From: Scilla litardierei
Lineage: Eukaryota; Streptophyta; Magnoliopsida; Asparagales; Asparagaceae
Length of the DNA stretch: 64,000 nt
Reading direction: 5' to 3'
Assembly (NCBI GenBank): GCA_030789695.1
Contig: CM061139.1
Coordinates: 6,401,878-6,465,877 of the forward strand
Part shown: positions 55,694 to 64,000 of the stretch, piece after piece
How the letters are laid out: each line of letters begins with the position of its first letter
How positions within the stretch are numbered: position 1 is the first letter of the stretch
Notes under the pieces: model-generated
What the model saw: the letters and a program-made list of their open reading frames with translations, nothing else
Told to the model about the DNA's origin: nothing
Database searches by the model: none
Made by a program: the position numbers and the translations under genes

Positions 55694-58600
55694 ATGAACA
55701 CAAAAGAAGGTGCTTCGGTTACTCGTCCCCCCTTGCTCACTGGATCGAACTACACCTATTGGAAGTCCCGTATGCGAGCTTTTATCAAATCCTTGGATGA
55801 AAAGGCTTGGGTTGCTACAGTTGAAGGATGGAACCCTCCGGTTGAAGTCAACAAAGAAGGCAAGGAATGCTTCAAACCTGTGAGAGACTGGAGTTCTGAT
55901 GAGGAACGTGCTGCCTTAGGAAACTCTAAGGCGGTTAACGCCATCTTCACAGCTGTTGACGAAGAGCAGTTCAAGCTTATATCAACTTGTGAGCATGCTA
56001 AAGAAGCTTGGGACATTCTTCAAAACGTGCATGAAGGAACCAGCACTGTTAAGGCCTCAAAATTGCAAATGCTCGCCAGTCAGTTTGAAAATCTGAGGAT
56101 GAATGAAAACGAGACAGTTGCTGAGTTCAATGGAAGATTGAGAGATATTGCTAATCAGGCATTTCAACTGGGTAAGAAGTATTCACAAAAGAAACTTGTT
56201 GAAAAACCCATGAGGTCCCTGCCAGACAAATTTTCAGCAAAGATTGCTGCAATAGAGAAAGTAAGGAACACATCGACAATGAGATTGGACGAACTCATGG
56301 GGTCACTACAGACCTATGAGATGAACCTCAAACAAAACAAAAAGGAGAAGGGTGTTGCCTTGAAGATCGAAGCCAGTGAACTGTCAAAATCTGATAATGA
56401 GTCAGACCTCGAAGATGATATCGCTCTTCTCACTAAAAACTTTAGCAAGATGATGAGAAAGATCAGCAACAGAGGTCAGAACTTCAAAGCCACTAATAAA
56501 AAGGTGAGGACAGGACCTCCTGCTGGTGAAAAGAGTGCTGGTCGTCCTATACAAAGGTATGAGTCTAAAAACAAAGGAAAGGGAATACAGTGTAGAGAAT
56601 GTGAAGGGTTCGGACATATACAGGCAGAATGTGCAAACACCCTTAAGAAGCAAAAAGGGAAATCCCTCGCAAGCACCTGGAGCGATGAAGACTCTGGAGG
56701 TAGTGTGGAAGATGAAGACATAACTAGTAATTATGTGGCTTTCACAGCTATTCTGAATAACAAATCTGAAGGCAATTCCTTCAGCCATGTTGAACGTAAT
56801 GTTGCAACATGTGCTGCAACATCCAAGCACAAGGGAGTAAATGATGTACGAAGTGTTGTAACAGATGATGCCAGTTCTGATAGCGAAGTTGGATCAGAAG
56901 TTGGAAGTGAAGAAGATATTGATGATGAGGAAATCCGCACAGCCTATCAAACTATGTTCTACAAATGGATGGAAATCTGTGAAATCAACAAGAAACTTAA
57001 AGATGAATGCTCTAAGTTGAGAAGTAAGAAGGATGCAACTCAAGCCAAACTTCTGAAGACAGAAACTAGTCTCCGAAACTGTGAGAGAGACATGAAGAGA
57101 GCTTTGCTAAGAGATGAGAAGGTAGAAAGCACTGTTAATAGGTGGAACTCGGGAAAAACCAAACTTGATGACATCCTCGACATAGGAAAAGTGGCTGGAG
57201 ATCGAACTGGAGTTGGTTACCACAGAGGAAGTCATCTACACACACTCAAGACAAGGAGTAGTCTCAATGCTAAGGAACATGTTAAAAGGAGTTCACGGGA
57301 TGAGGCCAAGACAAGAGGAAAGAACAGAAAAGGTGCTACTTTTAGACAGCCTATATGCAGTTACTGCAAACAAATAGGACACAATGATTGGAGGTGTTTC
57401 AGACGCATGAAGCATGTGAGTGAAGGAAGAATTATTATTCATCCGCAACAGCAAACAAGCATGAAATGGATTAAGAAGTCAGAGCTGTTCAGTATGGTTG
57501 CGTATACATCCTTGGCCACCTTTGCAGAAAATCAGTGGTATTTTGACAGTGGGTGCTCTCGGCACATGACAGGGAACAAGGGTCTTCTATCTGAGTACAC
57601 TGCTGGGAATAAAGGTCATGTCACCTTTGGGGATGGACAGAGAAGCAGAGTTATTGGAAAAGGAAATCTGAATATGACAGAAACTCTGAAATTGAAAGAT
57701 GTAATGCATGTTGAAAATTTAAAGGCTAATCTCATTAATATTAGTCAGTTGTGCGATCAAGGTCTGCTGGTTCGGTTCAACAAAAATGAATGCCTTGTGT
57801 TCAATGGTGATGAAGTGTGCATTCTTTCTGGAAAAAGATCTAGTGACAACTGCTACTTGTTGCAGGAACCTGACAGATGTTTGAGTATCACCACGGATGC
57901 TTCTGAACAGTGGCATCAGAAGCTAGGACATGTAAATTTCAAGATCTTAATTAAAATCTCCAAAGCAAGGGCTGTCCATGGAATGCCTACTTTAATCAAG
58001 AAGAAAGAAGGAGTGTGTGAAGCCTGTCAACTGGGAAAGCAGAAGAAAGTTAGTCACAAACAAATTCAGAATATCACAACTTCAAAAACTCTGGAGCTGC
58101 TACATATGGACCTGATTGGACCCACTTCAGAAACAAGCGTCGGAGGTAAGAAATACATCTTTGTTTGTGTTGATGATTTTTCACGTTTCACCTGGGTGGA
58201 TTTTCTGAAGGAGAAGTCAGATACTTTTGATGCTTTCAAAAAACTGTGTGTTCGTCTTCAAGTCGAAAGAGGAGACAACATAGGGAAAGTCATTCGGATC
58301 CGAAGTGATCACGGAAAAGAGTTTGAGAATCACTCATTCTCTGAATTCTGTGAGGCACAAGGCATAGGACATGAGTTCTCGGCTCCTAAGACTCTTCAGC
58401 AAAACGGAGTTGTTGAAAGGAAGAATCGAACCCTTCAGGAAATGGCTCGAGCCATGCTGAATGCCCGAAAAGTGAATGTTAAGTGGCGGGCTGAAGCGAT
58501 TAACACTGCATGCTACACCATCAACAGAGTTTACCTTCGACCACAGACTGAGAAAACTCCATATGAAATTTGGAAAGGTCGAAAACTGGATGTCTCCTAC

Positions 58601-60631
58601 TTTCATATTTTTGGAAGCAAGTGCTACATCTTGCAAGATCGGACACCAAGGCGGAAGTTCGACACCAAGAGTGACAAAGGAATTTTCTTGGGGTATTCTA
58701 CAAGGAGTCGTGCTTTCCGTGTGCTGAATGAACGAACAGATGTCATGATGGAACCCATTAATGTTGTGGTTGATGATTTTGATCAGGGAGAATCTATTCT
58801 AACTGGTGAAAAAGGAGTTCAAGAAGACAGAAATGAAGATGATGTTCGTGTTGAAAGTGATGTTGCAACAAACAAGACCAAACAGAACAATGTTGAACAA
58901 ATTGTTGCAACACAGGATACTGCCACCATGGAGTCGGTTCAAGTAGAAGCTGATAATGCTCAAGATGCTGAGGGAGTTACAAAGATTATACGAGACCATC
59001 CGCCGGAGCTAATCATTGGTGATGTTCACGACAGTCGTCGCACCAGAGGTACCAGTCGTGTTAATTACAGAGATCTAGCTGGGTATGCTTGCTTGCTTTC
59101 TACTATTGAACCCAAAAATGTGAAGGAAGCAATTGGTGATGATTTCTGGGTCTCAGCTATGCAAGAGAAACTAAACCAATTCCAACGAAATGATGTCTGG
59201 AGTCTTGTGGAGAGACCAAAAGGAACAAATGTCATCGGGACAAAATGGATATTCAAAAACAAGACAGATGAGAAGGGAAACGTTACCCGCAATAAAGCCC
59301 GGCTCGTTGCTCAAGGGTATACTCAAGTGGAAGGCATTGACTTCGATGAGACATTCGCTCTTGTAGCTCGGTTGGAATCTATCAGACTATTACTAACAGT
59401 TGCCTGTAGTTTAATTTTCAAACTGCACCAAATGGACGTGAAAAGTGCCTTTCTAAACGGGCTGTTGAATGAAGAAGTGTATGTTGAACAACCCAAAGGC
59501 TTTGCTGATCCATTCCTTCCAAATCATGTGTATAAGCTGAAGAAGGCACTTTATGGTCTGAAACAAGCTCCAAGGGCCTGGTATGAAAGATTGACCACGT
59601 ATCTCCTCAAGAAGGGATACGAAAGAGGAGGGGCTGATAAGACCTTATTTGTTCAAAGGACAAGGTCAAGTGTGATGGTTGCCCAGATCTATGTTGATGA
59701 CATAGTCTTCGGTTCAACATCGCAACAACTAGTGCATGAGTTTATTAATCTCATGCAAAGGGAATTTGAAATGAGCATGGTAGGTGAGTTGAATGTATTT
59801 CTTGGCCTCCAAGTTAAACAGTGTCCAGATGGCCTATTCATCTCGCAGAGCAAGTATGCAAAGAATCTTGTCAAGAGATTCGGTTTAGAAAGTGCTAGAC
59901 ATGTTAGGACTCCCATGAGTACATCCGAAAAGCTCTCTAAGGATGAAGGAGGAAGAGATGTTGAAGTTACTCTTTACAGAAGCATGATAGGTAGCCTGTT
60001 ATACTTAACAGCTAGCCGACCGGATATCAGTTTCAGTGTTGGAGTCTGTGCTCGTTACCAAGCAAGCCCTAAGGAATCTCATATTACTGTCGTAAAGAGG
60101 ATTATCAGGTATATCAGCGGAACATCAGATTATGGTATATGGTATACAAAGGATACGAATACTCTTGTCTCATGATATAGTGATGCTGACTGGGCAGGAA
60201 ATACAGATGATCGGAAAAGCACCACTGGAGGATGTTTTTATGTTGGGAACAATCTGGTGTCATGGTATAGCAAAAAACAGAACTCCATATCGTTATCTAC
60301 AGCAGAGGCTGAGTATATTGCTGCAGGAAGCTGTTGTACACAATTGCTATGGCTGAAGCAAATGTTGATAGACTATGGACTGGAACAAGGAGTTATGACT
60401 ATTTTATGCGACAACCAGAGTGCTATAAATATCTCCAAGAATCCTGTCCAGCATTCCAGAACGAAACACATCGACATCCGACATCACTTTATTAGAGAGC
60501 TGGTTGAGAAGAAGTCCCTAGTCATGGAGTATGTTGCTACAGCTAATCAACTAGTGGACATTTTTACAAAGCCTCTTGATTCTGCCAGATTTGAGGAATT
60601 GCGACAAGCCCTAGGGCTGTGTCGTATCTAA
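55694..60631 (+). CDS. gag-pol: SIRE-1 Gag-Pol polyprotein with one in-frame stop
   Basis: The start is ATG 55694 ([17 protein letters not shown]), as no earlier ATG is in frame. Gag has a UBN2-type core ([28 protein letters not shown]) and two CX2CX4HX4C knuckles near residues 300 and 555. Protease follows ([11 protein letters not shown], Asp 618). Integrase has its HHCC block near 740-790, and DDE residues at about Asp 806, Asp 872 and Glu 908. Reverse transcriptase has YVDD at about 1333. RNase H has [17 protein letters not shown] and [11 protein letters not shown] at 60173-60175, between TLVS and YSDADWAG, is the only break; the same frame then runs to TAA at 60629. All visible catalytic residues are present. 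It would give about 1645 residues if read through. The order protease-integrase-RT is that of copia. Confidence 0.92.
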
Positions 60632-60655
60632 TGTTGCCTTTTGTGTTGAGAACTT

Positions 60656-60733
60656 TGTTGCAACATCATGTTGCAACATTATGAGGGTCTACCAACCTCT
60701 GTTGTTGGGCTGTTTTTCTTTCTCTTATATCCT
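60656..60733 (+). promoter_or_regulatory. TGTTGCAACA pair and TATA-like box before the SIRE-1 3' ORF
   Basis: Two exact TGTTGCAACA palindromes at 60656 and 60669 (13 bp apart) are followed at about 60723 by CTCTTATATCC. A leader-like stretch with CTAGGGTTCTTG then leads to the ORF's ATG at 60884. An internal promoter is inferred from this order. Confidence 0.45.
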
Positions 60734-60883
60734 TACCCGATATTTATTACCCTCAGATTCTTTCCGTTCCCAAGGCGCATTTTCGTATTTTCCCTCAACT
60801 CAAATTTTCTTCAAGATTCTTCTAACCTCCAAACTAGGGTTCTTGAAATCGACTTGGTTGAAGCTTCTCCCATTTAATCTGCA

Positions 60884-63418
60884 ATGGCAAAAGATGAGTC
60901 GGAAAAGTCTTCGCTGCCCCCTCGTCGGTCTTCTCGACGAACGACATCCGCTCGGAAAAGTGCTCCGCCTTCTTCATCTTCTTCTTTCAAACGAAAAGGA
61001 GTGTTTTCCCGTCCTGTGCAAAGATCCTCCAGTGGTAATTCTTCTTCCTCACTCTCCTCTTCCCCGTTCGGTGACATGCATCCTTCTAGAGTCTCAAATT
61101 TAGAGTTGGTAAACTTTTCCCCAATTCTTGAAATTCCCCTCCCCCAAAAATCCGAGGATGATGAAGTGTATGATGACGATGAAATTTATCCTGATCCGGT
61201 AACGATTCAAGACTGGTTCTGGTATTTGCAGAGAACAGGAAAGATTTTGGATCTCTCTTCAGTGGATGTATCTCATATTCATTTTAAAGGTCTCATGCGT
61301 AAGAAGATTTTGGGGAAGGTCATGAGTGTTGAGGTGCCTCGTGATAGAAAAGTTGTTATTCGAACCTGGAATCCGAAATCTTTTGTTAAAATCTCTGAAG
61401 TTGAAGTGATAGATATCTCAGATTCTGAAGACTCTCCAGTGTTCGCTGAATTGCCTAGGTCGAGGGGGACTACAGGAGCGTCTTCGTCTAATATTCCTTC
61501 TGAGATACCTATTGTGCAGGATGATGTGCAGGTAACCAAGGCAGATGTGGTGAAAGGTGATCCAAGTGAGGAGAAAATGTCTGATGTTCCTTGTCAGGAA
61601 GAGGTACCTGTCTCTGCATCCCCCATGTGTGTGGATGAAGGTTCTCAGAACGTGACCAATGATCTTAACAGTGGTGTGAATGAGTGTTCTCAGAATGTGC
61701 CTAGTTCCTCATCTCAAGATGTTTCTGAGCCTGGAAAAGAGTCTGTAATGGGTGATCATGAAAATGTTGACAGTATTGAGGAGCCCTCTCTGAAGGACAC
61801 AGTGGAAGTCATGCCACTTGCTGATGATATGTTCCAAGAGGTTCAGCCTCTAAATGATTCTGAAGAACCTGATCTCACTCCTATGGATTTAGGATCTTCT
61901 GAAATCCTTCAGGATCTCTCCAACCCTTCTTGTGAAACTGGTGTTGGTGAGATGCAATTTGTTTCTGATAAGGTCACCAATGTTGTTGTGTCTGGATGTG
62001 GCTCAGCTGGGTTAGAGGTAAATGATGAAGTGATTTTAGAAAAATGTTCTATGAGTCAAGACACTTGTGCGGTTGGTATTGACAATGAGGGGCTCAATGT
62101 TGAAACTGATATCGAGCCTGATTCCCTCAATGACGCTAGTGTTGAACATATTGTTGCACAAAATGTTGCAACACAGGGTGCATCTCCTGAGGCCTCTGGT
62201 CCTACAGAACCTCCCCTGTCCTCCTTTATGCGCAAGGCTCGATCTTGCTCTAAGAAGCGCTCTGCTCCTTCCAGTACCACTGAGGCTTCTCCGTCCACGA
62301 GGTCTAAAATCTCAGCTTCAGGTTCCTCTCGTTCTCCGTCATTCACTTCCTCGGATGCCTTTAGCAGAATTTTCTTCGACAAAGCTCGCAAGAACCGATG
62401 GGTATCCTACTCAGAGAGATCGCTACTTCCTGAAAAGGTTCTGAACGTGGCCTCCTTTGACAAGACCCATATAGCTACTATATTGAAGAATCTCGGACTG
62501 TACCATGCTGCCACCTGCTTCAGTTCCTACTATCCTGTGTTAGTCAGGGAATTTTACTGTAATTTGTCCAAAACTGCTGGAGATGGCTCCTCCCGTTGGC
62601 ATTGCAGAAATTATGTTCGGGGCAAGATTATCACTTTTTCTCCTTCCACTCTGAACAAATTACTCGAATGGAAATGTCCTCAATCTGCTCCTGCTTACGG
62701 AGAGACTACAGGAGTGGAGTTTAATAGACTGATTCGAGTTGTGACTGCTGAGAAGCTTCAGAATTGGCCTAAGAAATCATCTGTCTTTCCTTCATCTGCT
62801 CTTACGGCCAAGTACTTTATTCTCTACAGGATAGCCACGAGGAACTGGCTCCCTACTTCAAATGTTTCTGTGGTTACTCGAGACATGTGCAGACTTTTGT
62901 TTTCCGCAGGAACCTCTCAGGCCTTCAACTTGGGCATGATTATCTTTGACTCTATCTTATCGTTTGCTGAATTATCCTCCTCATGGACTTCTTTACCACA
63001 CGGAGCTCTTATATCTATGATGCTGCTGGGTCAAAGGGTGCCCCTGTCCTTGTCAGACCTTCCTTCATCTTGTGACAGCATTTCGTATACAGCAAAGTCT
63101 GTGGCTGGAAAAACGGATGACATCTCTGACTTGATACCCTCACTTCATGGTGTTTCTTCGACTTCCTCTCCACCTCCAAATGCTGAACCATCTGTCACAG
63201 TGCCTCCTGCATCTCAGTCTCCTCCACTCAGTTCTGCTACTGGTACCACTTCTTCCTCAGCGAGTCTAGTTGATATCGAGTTTCTCGAGAATGATATTCA
63301 GAATATTGATGATCAACTTCTGTTTCTCGACAGCCAGCGAGTCCTTCTGAATCGCCACAAGGTGTTGCTACAGGGCAAGCTGTCCTCTCTACGTAGTTGT
63401 CCCTCTGTGGATCCCTGA
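60884..63418 (+). CDS. SIRE-1 envelope-like 3' ORF, 844 aa, with a Transposase_32-like domain
   Basis: It starts at ATG 60884 in GCAATGGCA, in the same frame as pol but separated by three stops. Residues 1-60 are Arg/Ser/Lys-rich and basic. About residues 85-500 are acidic and low in complexity, with repeated ECSQNV/GSQNV and a Ser/Lys-rich stretch near 450-480. Residues about 500-715 form an ordered domain: RKNRWVSYSERSLLPE, YYPVLVREFYCNLSK, YVRGKIITFSPSTLNKLLEW and MMLLGQRVPLS. This resembles the plant putative transposon protein domain (Transposase_32, PF20167) seen in envelope-like ORFs of Athila-group elements. A Ser/Pro linker precedes a C-terminal coiled coil (about 796-837). I see no signal peptide or clear membrane span. 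SIRE elements are known to carry an envelope-like ORF here; its function is unproved. Confidence 0.85.
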   Translation: MAKDESEKSSLPPRRSSRRTTSARKSAPPSSSSSFKRKGVFSRPVQRSSSGNSSSSLSSSPFGDMHPSRVSNLELVNFSPILEIPLPQKSEDDEVYDDDEIYPDPVTIQDWFWYLQRTGKILDLSSVDVSHIHFKGLMRKKILGKVMSVEVPRDRKVVIRTWNPKSFVKISEVEVIDISDSEDSPVFAELPRSRGTTGASSSNIPSEIPIVQDDVQVTKADVVKGDPSEEKMSDVPCQEEVPVSASPMCVDEGSQNVTNDLNSGVNECSQNVPSSSSQDVSEPGKESVMGDHENVDSIEEPSLKDTVEVMPLADDMFQEVQPLNDSEEPDLTPMDLGSSEILQDLSNPSCETGVGEMQFVSDKVTNVVVSGCGSAGLEVNDEVILEKCSMSQDTCAVGIDNEGLNVETDIEPDSLNDASVEHIVAQNVATQGASPEASGPTEPPLSSFMRKARSCSKKRSAPSSTTEASPSTRSKISASGSSRSPSFTSSDAFSRIFFDKARKNRWVSYSERSLLPEKVLNVASFDKTHIATILKNLGLYHAATCFSSYYPVLVREFYCNLSKTAGDGSSRWHCRNYVRGKIITFSPSTLNKLLEWKCPQSAPAYGETTGVEFNRLIRVVTAEKLQNWPKKSSVFPSSALTAKYFILYRIATRNWLPTSNVSVVTRDMCRLLFSAGTSQAFNLGMIIFDSILSFAELSSSWTSLPHGALISMMLLGQRVPLSLSDLPSSCDSISYTAKSVAGKTDDISDLIPSLHGVSSTSSPPPNAEPSVTVPPASQSPPLSSATGTTSSSASLVDIEFLENDIQNIDDQLLFLDSQRVLLNRHKVLLQGKLSSLRSCPSVDP

Positions 63419-63811
63419 AGTTTTGTCCTTTGTGGCGCAAAAGGGGAGAAAAGGTATGATCTAATGTCTGTTGGATGCTTTATGCTTTGTTGGGAGTTTT
63501 GTTGGATGTCATGGAAGCTTTGTTGGGAGTTTTGTTGGATGTTGTTGGATGCCTGCTGTTGCTATGCAAGCAGCTATGCAAGTTGTTGGATGCCTTGTTG
63601 GGTGCTTTGTTGGGAGTTGTGTTGTATGCCTGTTGTGGGGTTTGGTTGGTGCTGGTTGGCACAACTCGTGTGACTCGTGTGACATAACTTGTTTTGGTCT
63701 CTCTTGTATTGGTCCGGTCTCTGCAGTTTCTTGTTGAAAGGTCTTTATGAAAGGTAGGTTATTCTTTTGGCATCTTTTTCTATCATACCGTATGTTGTGC
63801 CACCAAATGAC
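63419..63811 (+). repeat. SIRE-1 3' region with TTTGTTGGGAG / TTGTTGGATG repeats
   Basis: Between about 63465 and 63640, GTTGGATG, TTTGTTGGGAG and TGCTATGCAAGCAGC-like units recur in irregular order, with at least three TTTGTTGGGAGTT copies. They create open frames on both strands (63464-63737 and 63480-63662) that are Cys- or Thr/Asn-rich and not genes. Confidence 0.8.
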
Positions 63812-63823
63812 AAAAGGGGAGAT
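63812..63823 (+). other. SIRE-1 polypurine tract
   Basis: AAAAGGGGAGAT directly precedes the 3' LTR start. Confidence 0.88.
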
Positions 63824-64000
63824 TGTTAGGATTTATCCTGGGTATCCTTGATTGCGGGATTGTCATATGTGGCACGGGAAGATGTTGGACATTTTGTTGA
63901 ACAGTTTGTTGTACCAGGATGTTCAACAGGCTAAGTTCTTTTGCATATATTGTCTGCTCAAAAGGATGTGCATCTGGCGACCGCGTATTCTGTTAGTTTC
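63824..64000 (+). repeat. SIRE-1 3' LTR, cut by the window edge
   Basis: It matches 54773-54949 with three substitutions (C/A, A/G and T/C). Confidence 0.95.

Larger units (their letters stand above)
54773..64000 (+). mobile_element. SIRE-1, near-intact SIRE-type copia element with an envelope-like ORF, continuing past the window
   Basis: The order is 5' LTR (54773-55613), tRNA-iMet primer site, gag-pol, a short gap, an 844-aa ORF, a repeat-rich 3' region, a polypurine tract and the start of the 3' LTR at 63824. Over the 177 LTR bases visible in both copies I count three differences, so insertion was recent. The target duplication cannot be checked because the right end is outside the window. 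Confidence 0.95.

Noticed and set aside
63464..63737. Cys-rich ORFs with repeated CWEFCW-like units
   Set aside because: Three frames and the opposite strand are open together because of the TTGTTGGGAG repeats. There is no start context or domain.

Overview
The window is intergenic plant DNA. It is built almost wholly from LTR retrotransposons nested inside one another. The organism is a flowering plant: the elements are Athila-like, Tekay-like and SIRE-like families with tRNA-Asp or tRNA-iMet primer sites, CAGCTTGGGGG-type polypurine tracts and 5-bp target duplications. I cannot name the species, and I see no convincing host gene, tRNA or rRNA.

Layout, left to right (names are mine). Ath-1 (1-6317) is the right part of an Athila-like Ty3/gypsy element: gag-protease, no reverse transcriptase or integrase, a small 3' ORF and a 3' LTR. 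It sits beside a minus-strand gypsy integrase relic (6318-6719). Cop-1 (6720-10199) and Cop-2 (10200-14965) are decayed copia elements that carry gag only. Ath-2 (14966-34729) is a second gag-protease-only Athila-like element. Its gag holds an Ath-1-type solo LTR (17788-19460, target duplication CATTC). Its 3' LTR holds Gyp-3 (25490-34655, minus strand, ACACG), which itself holds a Tekay-like solo LTR (30694-33612, GAATC). Then come the 5' end of Cop-3 (34730-36278), a minus-strand LTR Cop-4 (36279-37703), and a complete gag-only element Cop-5 (37712-44410, GATTC, intact 689-aa gag). Next are a small hAT-like element, the 3' end of Cop-6 (to 47235), a copia pol fragment, and a probable Tekay-like LTR (47358-52316) holding a solo LTR (47633-49420, GTTAT). 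Last is SIRE-1 (54773 to beyond the window), a young copia element with a near-intact gag-pol and an 844-aa envelope-like 3' ORF.

The most unusual signal is shared by families that are otherwise unrelated. Each carries its own short palindrome, arranged mostly in pairs: CCGATCGG in Ath-1, CTCGACCGAG in Ath-2, CAGTCGACTG in Cop-4 and Cop-5, AGTCGACTACC in Cop-6, GGCGCCACGTGGCGCC and GGGCCGGCCC in Gyp-3, and TGTTGCAACA in SIRE-1. Spacing within a pair is usually 18-23 bp, about two helical turns (12-13 bp in SIRE-1 and for one Gyp-3 motif). In most families the array ends shortly upstream of a TATA box in the LTR. In the three elements with a 3' ORF (Ath-1, Ath-2, SIRE-1) a second copy of the array and a second TATA-like box lie in front of that ORF, as expected of an internal promoter. 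A second class of repeats, different in each family, lies downstream of the TATA box in the transcribed leader.

Most elements here lack pol, so they would depend on enzymes supplied by others. SIRE-1 alone looks close to autonomous, with one premature stop at the start of RNase H.
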